Assembly (NCBI GenBank): GCA_028682925.1
Contig: JAJRAG010000036.1
Coordinates: 1 to 7,035 of the forward strand
DNA: 7,035 bases
From: Methanomassiliicoccales archaeon
Lineage (GTDB): Archaea; Thermoplasmatota; Thermoplasmata; Methanomassiliicoccales; JACIVX01
Direction of reading: 5' to 3'
This document shows, piece after piece, positions 1 to 6,114 of this stretch. The notes under the pieces are model-generated. The model saw only the letters and a program-made list of their open reading frames with translations, was not told where the DNA came from and did no database searches. Within the stretch, counting starts at the first letter, position 1. The number at the start of each line of letters is the position of its first letter. Made by a program: the position numbers and the translations under genes.

Positions 1-20
1 AAGATTTTTGGAAGATCTGG

Positions 21-476
21 ATGAGATTTGGTAAGATCAACGTCCATTTCACTATGGAGCCATCTTATAGCGCTTTCGCCCACTTTGATGAATTCCCAGA
101 CAATTGGAAGTTCAAAGAGGACTTCAATTTCGCTGGGGTCAGCAACGTGCAGCTCGTCGACAGGACCCTGGATCAGGGTCGGATGGGCGATTCTCTGAAG
201 GTCTGGTACTACACCGAGGACTCCACGCCCCACCTTCGGATGATTTTCGAGTATTGCGAAGGAGAGCATTACTACAAGTACTCAGGCTGGAAGAGAATAT
301 TCGGACAGTTCGTGATATTCGACTCGCCTTTGGCGAAGCTGGAGATGGGCAAGTTGCACGAGAAACTTGGAAGCGTGGTCAAAGCGTGGTATGAGTCGCA
401 CCTTCGCCGAAACCGAGACATATTGATAAAGCATCTCAAGGACAACTACGAGCGCGGAGAGACGTTCACTGAGTGA
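21..476 (+). CDS. Hypothetical protein, aromatic-rich, possibly 5'-partial
   Basis: I do not recognise this family. From the ATG at 21 the product is 151 aa. It is rich in Phe, Tyr and Trp, with alternating polar and hydrophobic stretches in residues 1-95 that suggest beta structure. Two more helical, basic segments follow (about 103-125 and 127-145). I see no signal peptide, membrane segment or Cys/His metal motif. The reading frame stays open through bases 1-20 to the window edge, and no convincing SD precedes the ATG, so the true start may lie outside the window. It ends in TGA at 474-476. It stands apart from the RPA operon, separated by about 190 bases that contain the RPA promoter. That it is coding is supported by its length, sensible composition and purine-rich first codon positions; its function is unknown. 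Confidence 0.65.
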   Translation: MRFGKINVHFTMEPSYSAFAHFDEFPDNWKFKEDFNFAGVSNVQLVDRTLDQGRMGDSLKVWYYTEDSTPHLRMIFEYCEGEHYYKYSGWKRIFGQFVIFDSPLAKLEMGKLHEKLGSVVKAWYESHLRRNRDILIKHLKDNYERGETFTE

Positions 477-479
477 TAT

Positions 480-610
480 TCACCACTCGTTGAAGTCGAC
501 ATTTTCATATCCGCCTATCACGGAGAAGCGCCTGCCTCTACGATGACATCTGATCCAGTCGAGACGTCGACGAAGTACTGACCACTTTTGGTCCCCTCTG
601 AATAATACTT
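480..610 (-). pseudogene. Possible minus-strand gene remnant (C-terminal fragment, frameshifted)
   Basis: On the minus strand, two adjacent frames read like one broken protein tail. From 610 down to about 532 one frame gives KYYSEGTKSGQYFVDVSTGS followed by DVIVEAG, then stops at 518-520. A neighbouring frame takes over near 533 and gives RRFSVIGGYENVDFNEW, ending in TGA at 480-482. One small indel near 525-535 would join them into about 43 residues. A TAA at 611-613 closes the upstream side, so no complete gene remains, and the RPA promoter overlaps the upstream end. The protein-like composition is seen directly; that it is a decayed gene is inference, and chance cannot be excluded for so short a stretch. 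Confidence 0.3.
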
Positions 611-615
611 TTAAG
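601..615 (+). promoter_or_regulatory. Archaeal TATA-box promoter for the RPA operon
   Basis: An A/T-rich stretch, AATAATACTTTTAAG, carries a TATA-like core at about 608-615 with purine-rich bases just upstream that could serve as a BRE. Transcription would be expected about 25 bases downstream, near 635-640. That leaves a leader of about 25-30 bases containing the SD at 651-658. The position fits the operon; no experimental start site is available. Confidence 0.55.
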
Positions 616-650
616 CGCAGCTTCGATAATGAATGACCGTCCAATTCTCA

Positions 651-658
651 GAGGAGGT
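651..658 (+). promoter_or_regulatory. Strong ribosome binding site that decides the RPA start
   Basis: GAGGAGGT sits 6 bases before the ATG at 665, a near-perfect SD and spacing. An in-frame ATG at 629 would add 12 residues, but it lies upstream of this SD and at or before the predicted transcription start. The ATG at 665 is therefore the start. Confidence 0.8.
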
Positions 659-664
659 ACATCA

Positions 665-1993
665 ATGGAAAAAGAAGAACTTGCACCCCATGTGTCAGAA
701 ATATCCAGGGTGCTTAGAGGAAAGGTGGAAGAATCGGAGATATGGAAAGAGCTGGACACGTATCTCAATCACTATCGAGTGTCTCTCGAGACCGCGAAGA
801 GAGGGATCGTCAAGAAGTTCGGCGGGGATCCGAGCGAGCTCATGAGAGGAATAAGGAAGCCCATCCAGCAATTGGGATTGAACGAGCAGAGCGTGGATAT
901 CCTTGCGAAGGTCATCACCGTGAACGAGAAGGACATCGAGGTGGACGGGAAACAGAAGTCAATACTGTACGGGATAATCGGTGATGATAGCGGGACCATT
1001 CCCTATACAGCCTGGGAAGCTGACAGATATCCGCTCCGCAGGGGGGAAGTCGTCCTCATCAGAAACGCCTACACGAAGGAATGGGGGGGACAACCACAGG
1101 TCAACCTAGGAACTAGAGCAAGCGTCGAGCAACAACCTGAGGAGTCCGTCAAGCTCCCGGAGGGTATGCCCAGAGCATTTCCAGATGCGGGCGAGGTCAA
1201 GATGTCCGAGCTTCAAGAGAATATGGGCGGAGTCACTGTGACCGCACGGATTCTGAGTCTCGAGAAGAGAGAGGTCGATGTCTCCGGAGAGAAGAGGATT
1301 GTCCATTCGGGCATCTTGGCGGACGAGACTGGAAAGGTCCAATTCTCGGCCTGGTACGATTTCGAATTGAAACCCAATGACCTGATCACGATCAGGGGGG
1401 CATATGTCAGGGGCTGGCGGGGCATTCCTCAGTTGAACTTCGGGGAGAGGTCGCAGGTAACGAGGACGAACATCAGATTCCCATCGGGCGCAGATCTTGC
1501 AAAGCCCAAAACCAGGAGCATCGGAGACCTAGAGAAAGTTGGGGGAGGCATCGACGTCCTCGTGAGAGGAACAGTTGTCGAGGTCAGGAAAGGCAGCGGC
1601 CTCGTCTTCCGATGTCCCGAGTGCAACCGGGTAGTGCAAAAGAGCTCATGTCGAGTCCACGGCAGCGTCCAAGCCCAACCGGACCTGAGGATCAAGGCTG
1701 TCGTCGACGACGGAATCGCTACCATGACTGGAGTAATCAATAGGAAGTTGACTGAGTCGATCATGAGAATGAGCTTGGAAGAAAGCATGAGACTCGCAAA
1801 AGAAGCGATGGACCCCAACGTGATCTTGGAGAAAATCGATGAAAGACTATTCGCGCAACCAATCGAACTCGAAGGCAATGTCACGAGCGATGAGTACGGC
1901 CTCATGATGATAGTAAGCTCAGCAAGGGTCTCCGTTCCTGAGGTGAGGGATGAAGCCGGTTCCCTGTTGAACCAGTTGGAGGAATCGGAATGA
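665..1993 (+). CDS. rpa: Replication protein A (single-stranded DNA-binding protein), three OB folds plus zinc finger
   Basis: Archaeal RPA coats single-stranded DNA during replication, repair and recombination. The 442-aa product has a helical N-terminus (about 1-70) and then OB fold 1 (about 76-156). OB fold 2 (about 188-268) is a clear internal copy of OB 1: compare the segments around GDDSG...AW...WGGQPQVN and ADETG...AW...WRGIPQLN. A third, larger OB-like region (about 293-424) has a Cys3His zinc finger inserted in it (C317, C320, C329, H332) and a helical insertion around 365-400. A zinc-bearing C-terminal OB fold recalls DBD-C of eukaryotic RPA70 and the large RPAs of euryarchaea. The start is fixed by the SD at 651-658. 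The stop overlaps the start of the RPA-associated gene (ATGATGA at 1990), so the two are translationally coupled. The family call is firm; the exact OB boundaries are by eye. Confidence 0.93.
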   Translation: MEKEELAPHVSEISRVLRGKVEESEIWKELDTYLNHYRVSLETAKRGIVKKFGGDPSELMRGIRKPIQQLGLNEQSVDILAKVITVNEKDIEVDGKQKSILYGIIGDDSGTIPYTAWEADRYPLRRGEVVLIRNAYTKEWGGQPQVNLGTRASVEQQPEESVKLPEGMPRAFPDAGEVKMSELQENMGGVTVTARILSLEKREVDVSGEKRIVHSGILADETGKVQFSAWYDFELKPNDLITIRGAYVRGWRGIPQLNFGERSQVTRTNIRFPSGADLAKPKTRSIGDLEKVGGGIDVLVRGTVVEVRKGSGLVFRCPECNRVVQKSSCRVHGSVQAQPDLRIKAVVDDGIATMTGVINRKLTESIMRMSLEESMRLAKEAMDPNVILEKIDERLFAQPIELEGNVTSDEYGLMMIVSSARVSVPEVRDEAGSLLNQLEESE

Positions 1994-2877
1994 TGAAAAG
2001 GGAAGTGGCATGGAGGGTCTTTGCGGCCGAGTATAACTCATCTTCACTGGAGATAAAGGGCGAGGAGGAAAGGGCACCATCGTACATCATCACTCCCCTG
2101 GGAGCGATGATCAACCGCCTTTTTGTCATAGGCGTGATGACGGACGTCGAGAACGTGGGAACGACGGAAGAACCAATGTGGCGAGGTAGGATATCGGATC
2201 CGACCGGTACATTCTACGTCTCAGCGGGACAGTACCAGCCAGAGGCTGCACTGGCCATGTCAAAGATCAAACCGCCTGCCTTCATCGCAGTGGTTGGCAA
2301 GAGCAGGACCTATTCTCCGGAGGAGGGAACGATCTACGTGTCGATCAGACCCGAGAGGATAGCGGCCGTGGATGAGAGAATGAGGGACCACTGGGTCCTT
2401 GAGACATGCAAGCTGACCCTTGAGAGAATCTCCGCTCTGGAGGACGCGCTTGAAATGGAAGTCCCGTCGGCCGAGGAAATGGTCAAACTCGGACACGGGA
2501 AATCGCTCGCAGAAGGAGTCGTGAAGAGCCTCCAACACTACCAAGGCTTGGAGCTGGACAGATATCGCACCATGGTCGTGGACGCGTTGAGGTATCTGAT
2601 TCCCGAGTACCGCACAGAGGCAGAAGCGCCGCAGAGTGTCGCTGAGGTCCCTGAGGAGATCGAGGATGAAGAAAAGGAGGACATCGACAAGGAGGAGAAG
2701 GTCCTTGGAATCATCGACAAGCTCGACAAGAAAGGGAAAGGAGCCCCATGGGATGAAATCGTGGAAGAGACCGGCAAGTCAGGAATCGACAAGAGTGAAC
2801 TCGAGGAGCTGACCAACTCGCTCTTGGATAAAGGTCTGATCTATGAACCAGTACTTGGAAAGATGAAAAGAATCTGA
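1990..2877 (+). CDS. RPA-associated protein (COG3390-type), OB fold plus C-terminal winged helix
   Basis: This is the partner subunit usually encoded next to archaeal RPA, likely forming an ssDNA-binding complex with it. The 295-aa product starts with an OB-fold domain (about 5-127; PLGAMINRLFVIGVMTDVE, then ISDPTGTFYVSAG). A helical region follows (about 130-204), then a highly acidic linker (about 207-236, EEIEDEEKEDIDKEEK). The C-terminal winged-helix domain (about 236-295) ends with SLLDKGLIYEPVLGKMKRI. That tail resembles the C-terminal winged helix of archaeal MCM helicases, from memory of the family. The ATG at 1990 overlaps the RPA stop by 4 bases, and GGAGG at 1978-1982 lies 7 bases upstream; a second in-frame ATG at 1993 is the alternative. 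The phosphoesterase gene (rpe) seen beside rpa-rpap in haloarchaea is absent here. Confidence 0.88.
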   Translation: MMKREVAWRVFAAEYNSSSLEIKGEEERAPSYIITPLGAMINRLFVIGVMTDVENVGTTEEPMWRGRISDPTGTFYVSAGQYQPEAALAMSKIKPPAFIAVVGKSRTYSPEEGTIYVSIRPERIAAVDERMRDHWVLETCKLTLERISALEDALEMEVPSAEEMVKLGHGKSLAEGVVKSLQHYQGLELDRYRTMVVDALRYLIPEYRTEAEAPQSVAEVPEEIEDEEKEDIDKEEKVLGIIDKLDKKGKGAPWDEIVEETGKSGIDKSELEELTNSLLDKGLIYEPVLGKMKRI

Positions 2878-2900
2878 AAGGAAAAGGTTTGAATCGGGTT

Positions 2901-3437
2901 TCAGGAGAACTCGTCTTTGGAAATCGCAATCAGGATAAGTCCGATCAATCCGAGGATCGAGCCAAGAAAGTAGGGTCCAATCGTGAAGAGAGCGAACACG
3001 CCCCCGACGATCGCGATGCCCCATTTCTTCCTTCTTATTGCGAAAACACCGCCGATCAGTGCTACAAGTCCGATAATGAACCAGATAACGCCACAGGTGA
3101 CGAGAATTCCTTCCACTGCACTGAGCACGTCTTCGCCGTACATTCCTCCCATAAGATCAGTTATTGATGAGGAGAGAACGGCTAGGATCAGACCAAGGAT
3201 GATGCCCAACAGACCTGAGATCACCACGAGTACTCCTCCGATCAATGACATGACCGTACTCTGCCTTGGGACCGAAGCGACAGGGGGGACAACTCTTGCC
3301 TGAGCTGCGGGAGCCTTCCGTTCCTCAGCTCTCAATCTGTAACCGCAGTTTGGGCAGACGTTTGCGCCCATAGGTACTTCATGACGACAGCTAGGACAAG
3401 TGGCATCGACTAGTTCACCGAACGAACGTTCCTCCAT
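2901..3437 (-). CDS. Zinc-ribbon membrane protein, four predicted TM segments
   Basis: The 178-aa product has an N-terminal zinc ribbon with C14, C17, C28 and C31 (CPSC...CPNC). A Pro/Ala-rich linker follows (about 41-60), then a hydrophobic region with about four membrane segments (63-88, 108-134, 139-153, 155-173). RRKKWG lies between the second and third, and the protein ends in KDEFS. Archaea have many such zinc-ribbon proteins of unknown role; the ribbon would probably face the cytoplasm. Its first ~42 residues are paralogous to those of the 86-aa protein upstream (3896-4156), starting MEERSF. The ATG at 3437 is supported by a GGAG-type SD (3446-3449) and by the TATA box at about 3491-3498. 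It converges on the RPA operon. No specific function can be assigned. Confidence 0.85.
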   Translation of the reverse strand: MEERSFGELVDATCPSCRHEVPMGANVCPNCGYRLRAEERKAPAAQARVVPPVASVPRQSTVMSLIGGVLVVISGLLGIILGLILAVLSSSITDLMGGMYGEDVLSAVEGILVTCGVIWFIIGLVALIGGVFAIRRKKWGIAIVGGVFALFTIGPYFLGSILGLIGLILIAISKDEFS

Positions 3438-3468
3438 ATGACCAACTCCATATCCCTAGGAAAGGGAC

Positions 3469-3507
3469 GAAAAGATATCGGCGTCTCCTTACTTATATGT
3501 CTCTGGA
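3469..3507 (-). promoter_or_regulatory. Promoter of the 178-aa zinc-ribbon gene, conserved copy A
   Basis: Read on the minus strand, this holds a TATA box (ACATATAAGT, 3491-3500) followed by CGATATCTTTTC (3469-3480). Transcription would be expected near 3469, giving a leader of about 30 bases. The block matches 4188-4226 at 32 of 39 positions without a gap, and sits exactly 31 bases from its start codon, as copy B does. The GATATC-T4 box falls between the TATA box and the expected start, where an initially melted region or an operator would lie. Confidence 0.65.
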
Positions 3508-3540
3508 CAGAACGTCTTCCCCAACAGAGACCCACACTCT

Positions 3541-3896
3541 TCAAATCCAAGGCTCCCTGTCGATATTGATGTCTTGAGCAACCGAATTGCAAGCGGCCCC
3601 AACGTTTGGATCATTGGACTCCCGCGCCCCGAGAGGAACTTCATAGTATTCATCGATGGGGAGAACGACACTCAGGATAATCGAGAATCCAAACAATCGA
3701 TCTTCGTCCGATGTTACCTCGCACTGTACGCGGAAATCGGATTGGCGAATTGAAGATCTTTTACAAGCTCTGGACTTGCCAGTTTTGGCGAAACGCTGAT
3801 TCCCAATATTCTCCTTTCAGGGCGACGGCATCGAAATGGCATGCATAGCTCAATCTGACGATTTGAGCCGGGCATTGCATCAAAATGCGTAGCCAT
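3541..3896 (-). pseudogene. Frameshifted small gene coupled to the 86-aa zinc-ribbon gene; family unknown
   Basis: This fills an apparently empty gap. The ATG (3894-3896) overlaps the stop of the upstream zinc-ribbon gene as TGATG, which suggests termination-reinitiation. The first frame encodes 60 residues (MATHFDAMPG...KLASPELVKDLQFANPISAY) and stops at TAA 3714-3716. A second minus frame is open from 3816 down to TGA 3541-3543. It reads on plausibly as CEVTSDEDRLFGFSIIL, then VVLPIDEYYEVPLGARESND, and ends NIDREPWI. It has no ATG of its own. The total length, 356 bases, is one short of a whole number of codons, so a single 1-base deletion somewhere in 3717-3816 would explain everything and give a protein of about 118 aa. 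It ends about 40 bases before the promoter of the next gene. Alternatives are a sequencing error, programmed -1 frameshifting, or a real 60-aa protein. I recognise no family. Confidence 0.5.
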
Positions 3897-4156
3897 CACA
3901 GACTGAGCGCTACAACAACGATGACTATTATCGCCACTACGATTATTCCGCCAACGATGTACAGATTCTTCTTTGACTTGCCAGTTTTACGTGCCGGTGA
4001 AGCAGAAGGTGCCTTTGCCGGAGCGGCGGGGGCTTTCTTCCCCTCTGGCTTCAACTTGTATCCACAACTAGGACACACACTTGCATCTAGAGACACAGCA
4101 TGACGGCAACTCGGACATGTGGCATCAATCAGCTCGTCGAATGAGCGTTCCTCCAT
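3896..4156 (-). CDS. Small tail-anchored zinc-ribbon protein
   Basis: The 86-aa product has a zinc ribbon (C14, C17, C28, C31), then a Lys/Pro/Ala-rich linker (about 36-58), a basic stretch (KTGKSKK) and a single C-terminal membrane helix (about 65-85) with almost nothing after it. This is a tail-anchor layout that would leave the ribbon in the cytoplasm. The N-terminus matches the 178-aa protein: MEERSF, DATCPSCRH, VCP and CGY are in register. The ATG at 4156 has an SD-like GAGGTGGT just upstream (about 4160-4167) and a TATA box at about 4211-4217. The stop overlaps the start of the frameshifted gene at 3896. No function can be assigned; a scaffold or protein-interaction role is only a guess. 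Confidence 0.8.
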   Translation of the reverse strand: MEERSFDELIDATCPSCRHAVSLDASVCPSCGYKLKPEGKKAPAAPAKAPSASPARKTGKSKKNLYIVGGIIVVAIIVIVVVALSL

Positions 4157-4187
4157 ATGACCACCTCTCTCCCCCCAATCAGGGTTG

Positions 4188-4226
4188 GAAAAGATATCGC
4201 TGTCTTCTTATTTATATTCCACTGGA
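4188..4226 (-). promoter_or_regulatory. Promoter of the 86-aa zinc-ribbon gene, conserved copy B
   Basis: On the minus strand a TATA box (AATATAAATAAG, about 4208-4219) is followed by CGATATCTTTTC (4188-4199), identical over 12 bases to the box in copy A. From this block to the ATG is 31 bases, the same as in copy A, and the SD falls at the matching place. This suggests either a recent joint duplication of promoter and gene head, or a shared regulator. Confidence 0.65.
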
Positions 4227-4307
4227 TTTCGAAGAGTCGGATTCTGTTCCCCAATCTCTCCGATAGAGCAGGAATCGGAAATCAACGAAATGGAAAGAGT
4301 TTGTCAG

Positions 4308-5189
4308 TCACTTCATCTGGGTCGCTATCTGATCCTCGAACTGCCATTGGGCGCGGAAGTGTTCGTTCAGGTCCTTGATCAGGACGTAGTACCAGTATAT
4401 CAGGAAGAGCCCGCCAGTCAATAGTGTCAGTACCAAGTAGATGATGAATGACCTTTCAGGAAGCGTCTTCCAGGAGGGAAGAATAACCGTCATCTCAAGG
4501 TGCGAAGCAGCCGACTGTGCCTGCTGGGTAAACGCGTGCCATCTCCGGTCATGATTGAACGGGAAGTCGGAGAGCACATAGAGCACATAGAGAAGGAATA
4601 TTATCCCAACGACCGGAATCATGATCAATATGGCGAATATCACCGCAGACGTCTCGCGTTCCCTTGATCTCGCATCGTATTGGATGCTTTCCATCGTGGC
4701 AATCTGTGAGGAGAGCATTTGAGTCAGGTTGCTATCCTGGCTTCTGGACTTAATGTAGCTTATGAGAGATCCCCTGAACGCCTCTTCTCTCTTCATGTGC
4801 TGGTTCTGGCGATTGATGAGTTTGTAGTTGAGCATTGCAAACAAGACCGCCGCAACTATGACGGCGACGACCACACCAACAATCGCGATGATCGCTCCAC
4901 CGATCCACCATCCCAGTACCCAAAACATCACTCCAATAGCGATTCCGATGACTGCGGCGACGCTCGCGATAATAGGGAAAAGAATCCAAATCACGCTCAG
5001 GATCTCATCTGTCTGGACACGAGCACGAATTGTCTCCATCAATTGTCCCTTCAGCCCACCTGCGGCCAATGGCACCTGGGGGCCGTGGGGCGAGCTGGCC
5101 AGCAAATCTTTTCCGCAGTTCGTACACCATCTTGAGTTCGCTGGAACCAGGGTTCCACAAGCAGGACACTTCGAAGAACTACTCGTCAT
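4308..5189 (-). CDS. Zinc-ribbon polytopic membrane protein with DUF4234-like C-terminus
   Basis: The 293-aa product opens with a zinc ribbon (C8, C11, C22, C25; CPAC...CTNC) and a Pro/Gly linker. Two long adjacent membrane segments follow (about 63-89 and 91-120). Then comes a charged region of about 60 residues (121-180, with many Arg, Gln and Ser) that is probably helical and cytoplasmic. A third membrane segment (about 181-206), a His/Arg/Gln-rich loop and a fourth segment (about 247-271) complete it. The last part (RSFIIYLVLTLLTGGLFLIY, then WYYVLIKDLNEH) resembles the DUF4234 pattern from memory; this is uncertain. The ATG at 5189 lacks a strong SD (only GGAT/GGGA upstream). Its ribbon is not closely related to those of the two MEERSF proteins. 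It follows the MEMO gene after 112 bases and probably has its own promoter. Function unknown. Confidence 0.83.
   Translation of the reverse strand: MTSSSSKCPACGTLVPANSRWCTNCGKDLLASSPHGPQVPLAAGGLKGQLMETIRARVQTDEILSVIWILFPIIASVAAVIGIAIGVMFWVLGWWIGGAIIAIVGVVVAVIVAAVLFAMLNYKLINRQNQHMKREEAFRGSLISYIKSRSQDSNLTQMLSSQIATMESIQYDARSRERETSAVIFAILIMIPVVGIIFLLYVLYVLSDFPFNHDRRWHAFTQQAQSAASHLEMTVILPSWKTLPERSFIIYLVLTLLTGGLFLIYWYYVLIKDLNEHFRAQWQFEDQIATQMK
4571..4592. repeat. Short 9-base tandem repeat inside a membrane segment
   Basis: AGAGCACAT occurs twice in tandem with a partial third copy. On the coding minus strand it writes the repeated YVL in LLYVLYVLSDFP at the end of membrane segment 3. It is in frame, so copy changes would alter helix length by three residues. 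It is probably incidental. Confidence 0.45.
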
Positions 5190-5228
5190 GTTACTATCCC
5201 ATCCTATTCGATTTGCTGGACAATCATA

Positions 5229-5247
5229 CTACTTATGCGTTATTAAC
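5229..5247 (-). promoter_or_regulatory. Candidate promoter of the 293-aa zinc-ribbon gene
   Basis: The 112-base gap between the MEMO stop and the ATG at 5189 contains, on the minus strand, GTTAATAACGCATAAGTAG, with two TATA-like cores. Starts about 25 bases downstream of either would fall near 5207-5218 and leave a short leader. Neither core is a perfect match, and the GATATC box of the other two zinc-ribbon promoters is absent. Confidence 0.4.
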
Positions 5248-5301
5248 TTTGTTCTTGCGAGGAACGCGATTGGGAGGATTGGTGCGCTTGGAATGACGCG
5301 G

Positions 5302-6114
5302 TCATCTTCTGATAATGATCGCCCCGTAACCTACTACTTCGCTCATCGGATGGATGTCTCCGGAAGTGCCATACCTCAGTAGTTCTGCCTTTCCGCCAGC
5401 GACCGCCTCTAGCATCGTCATCACTGGACCGTAGCCGCACATCGACACGTCCCTTTGAACGACCGTGTCATAAAGTCCTTTGGGATTCAGAGCGAGTATC
5501 TGGTCGATGACCTTCATATCCTCAATCCTGGCGCGCTTCTCTGTAACATAATGCGAAAAGTCTGTTGATGCCAGAATCACGACATCCTTTCCCTCGCAGG
5601 CGTCGCGCAGTCGCAGACCGACCTCCTTCGCCGTTTCATAGTCCTGCAACGCCATCGTAATCGGCAGGAACTTGAAATCGCTTTCAAAGTACTGAATGAA
5701 AGGGAGTTGCACCTCAATGGAATGCTCATACTGATGTGCGATTGGGTCGTCGCTTACCCATCGTCGGAGCTTGGACGCGATTTCTTTGTCGACTCTGCAA
5801 GTGCCAAGAGGAGTCACGAAATCCTCGGTCGTGATCGCCATATGATTTCCGAAGCCGCTGTGGTTCGGACCGATTATGACGAACGATCCCGGAAAACCAT
5901 CCTTCGCTAGGGCGGCGTAGACGTGTGCAGCGACTGGCCCCGAGTATTCGTATCCCGCGTGGGGAACCACTGCTCCGACTATGCTTCGCTTCCCCTGTGA
6001 AAGCTTAGGTATCTCACCAGGCCCGAACGGCGAAAGGAAGCATCTCTCGATCTGCGCGATGAGCTCAGCTTCATTCCCAGAGTAGAACTTTCCAGCAACA
6101 GCAGGATGTCTCAT
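5302..6114 (-). CDS. amrB: MEMO family protein (AmmeMemoRadiSam system protein B)
   Basis: The 270-aa product is a full-length member of the MEMO family (COG1355), which shares its fold with class III extradiol dioxygenases. The biochemical role in archaea is unsettled. Conserved pocket residues are visible: H52 in PHAGYEYSG, H85 in GPNHSG, H131 in EHSIEVQLPF, D185 and H188 in STDFSHY, and C226 in MCGYGP. These correspond to the metal-binding His, Asp and Cys positions described for human MEMO1. The chosen ATG at 6114 begins MRHPAVAGKFY, the usual start of the family; a TTG at 6150 would add 12 residues with no family support. No SD precedes the ATG. A weak TATA-like GAAATATC lies about 25-35 bases upstream, so a leaderless transcript is possible. 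It lies 63 bases downstream of rpsB, a neighbourhood common in euryarchaea. Confidence 0.93.
   Translation of the reverse strand: MRHPAVAGKFYSGNEAELIAQIERCFLSPFGPGEIPKLSQGKRSIVGAVVPHAGYEYSGPVAAHVYAALAKDGFPGSFVIIGPNHSGFGNHMAITTEDFVTPLGTCRVDKEIASKLRRWVSDDPIAHQYEHSIEVQLPFIQYFESDFKFLPITMALQDYETAKEVGLRLRDACEGKDVVILASTDFSHYVTEKRARIEDMKVIDQILALNPKGLYDTVVQRDVSMCGYGPVMTMLEAVAGGKAELLRYGTSGDIHPMSEVVGYGAIIIRR

Noticed and set aside
629..664. Upstream in-frame ATG extending RPA by 12 residues
   Set aside because: It precedes the strong SD at 651-658 and lies at or before the predicted transcription start.
1429..1905. 158-aa minus-strand ORF opposite RPA
   Set aside because: Ser/Thr/Leu-rich antisense shadow of a firmly identified gene, with no family resemblance.
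3463..3753. Long plus-strand open frame without ATG, including GPNVWIIGLPRPERNF
   Set aside because: It is codon-aligned antisense to the minus-strand frame at 3541-3816, so its protein-like look is expected as a mirror. It runs through the promoter of the 178-aa gene, whereas the minus reading is coupled to its neighbour and ends neatly before that promoter.
4227..4307. Gap between the 293-aa gene stop and the conserved promoter block
   Set aside because: I looked for RNA genes, terminators and small ORFs and saw none that could be supported.
4719..5382. Plus-strand ORFs of 138 and 184 aa opposite the 293-aa zinc-ribbon gene
   Set aside because: Low-complexity His/Asn/Asp- and Thr/Ile-rich antisense shadows of membrane segments.
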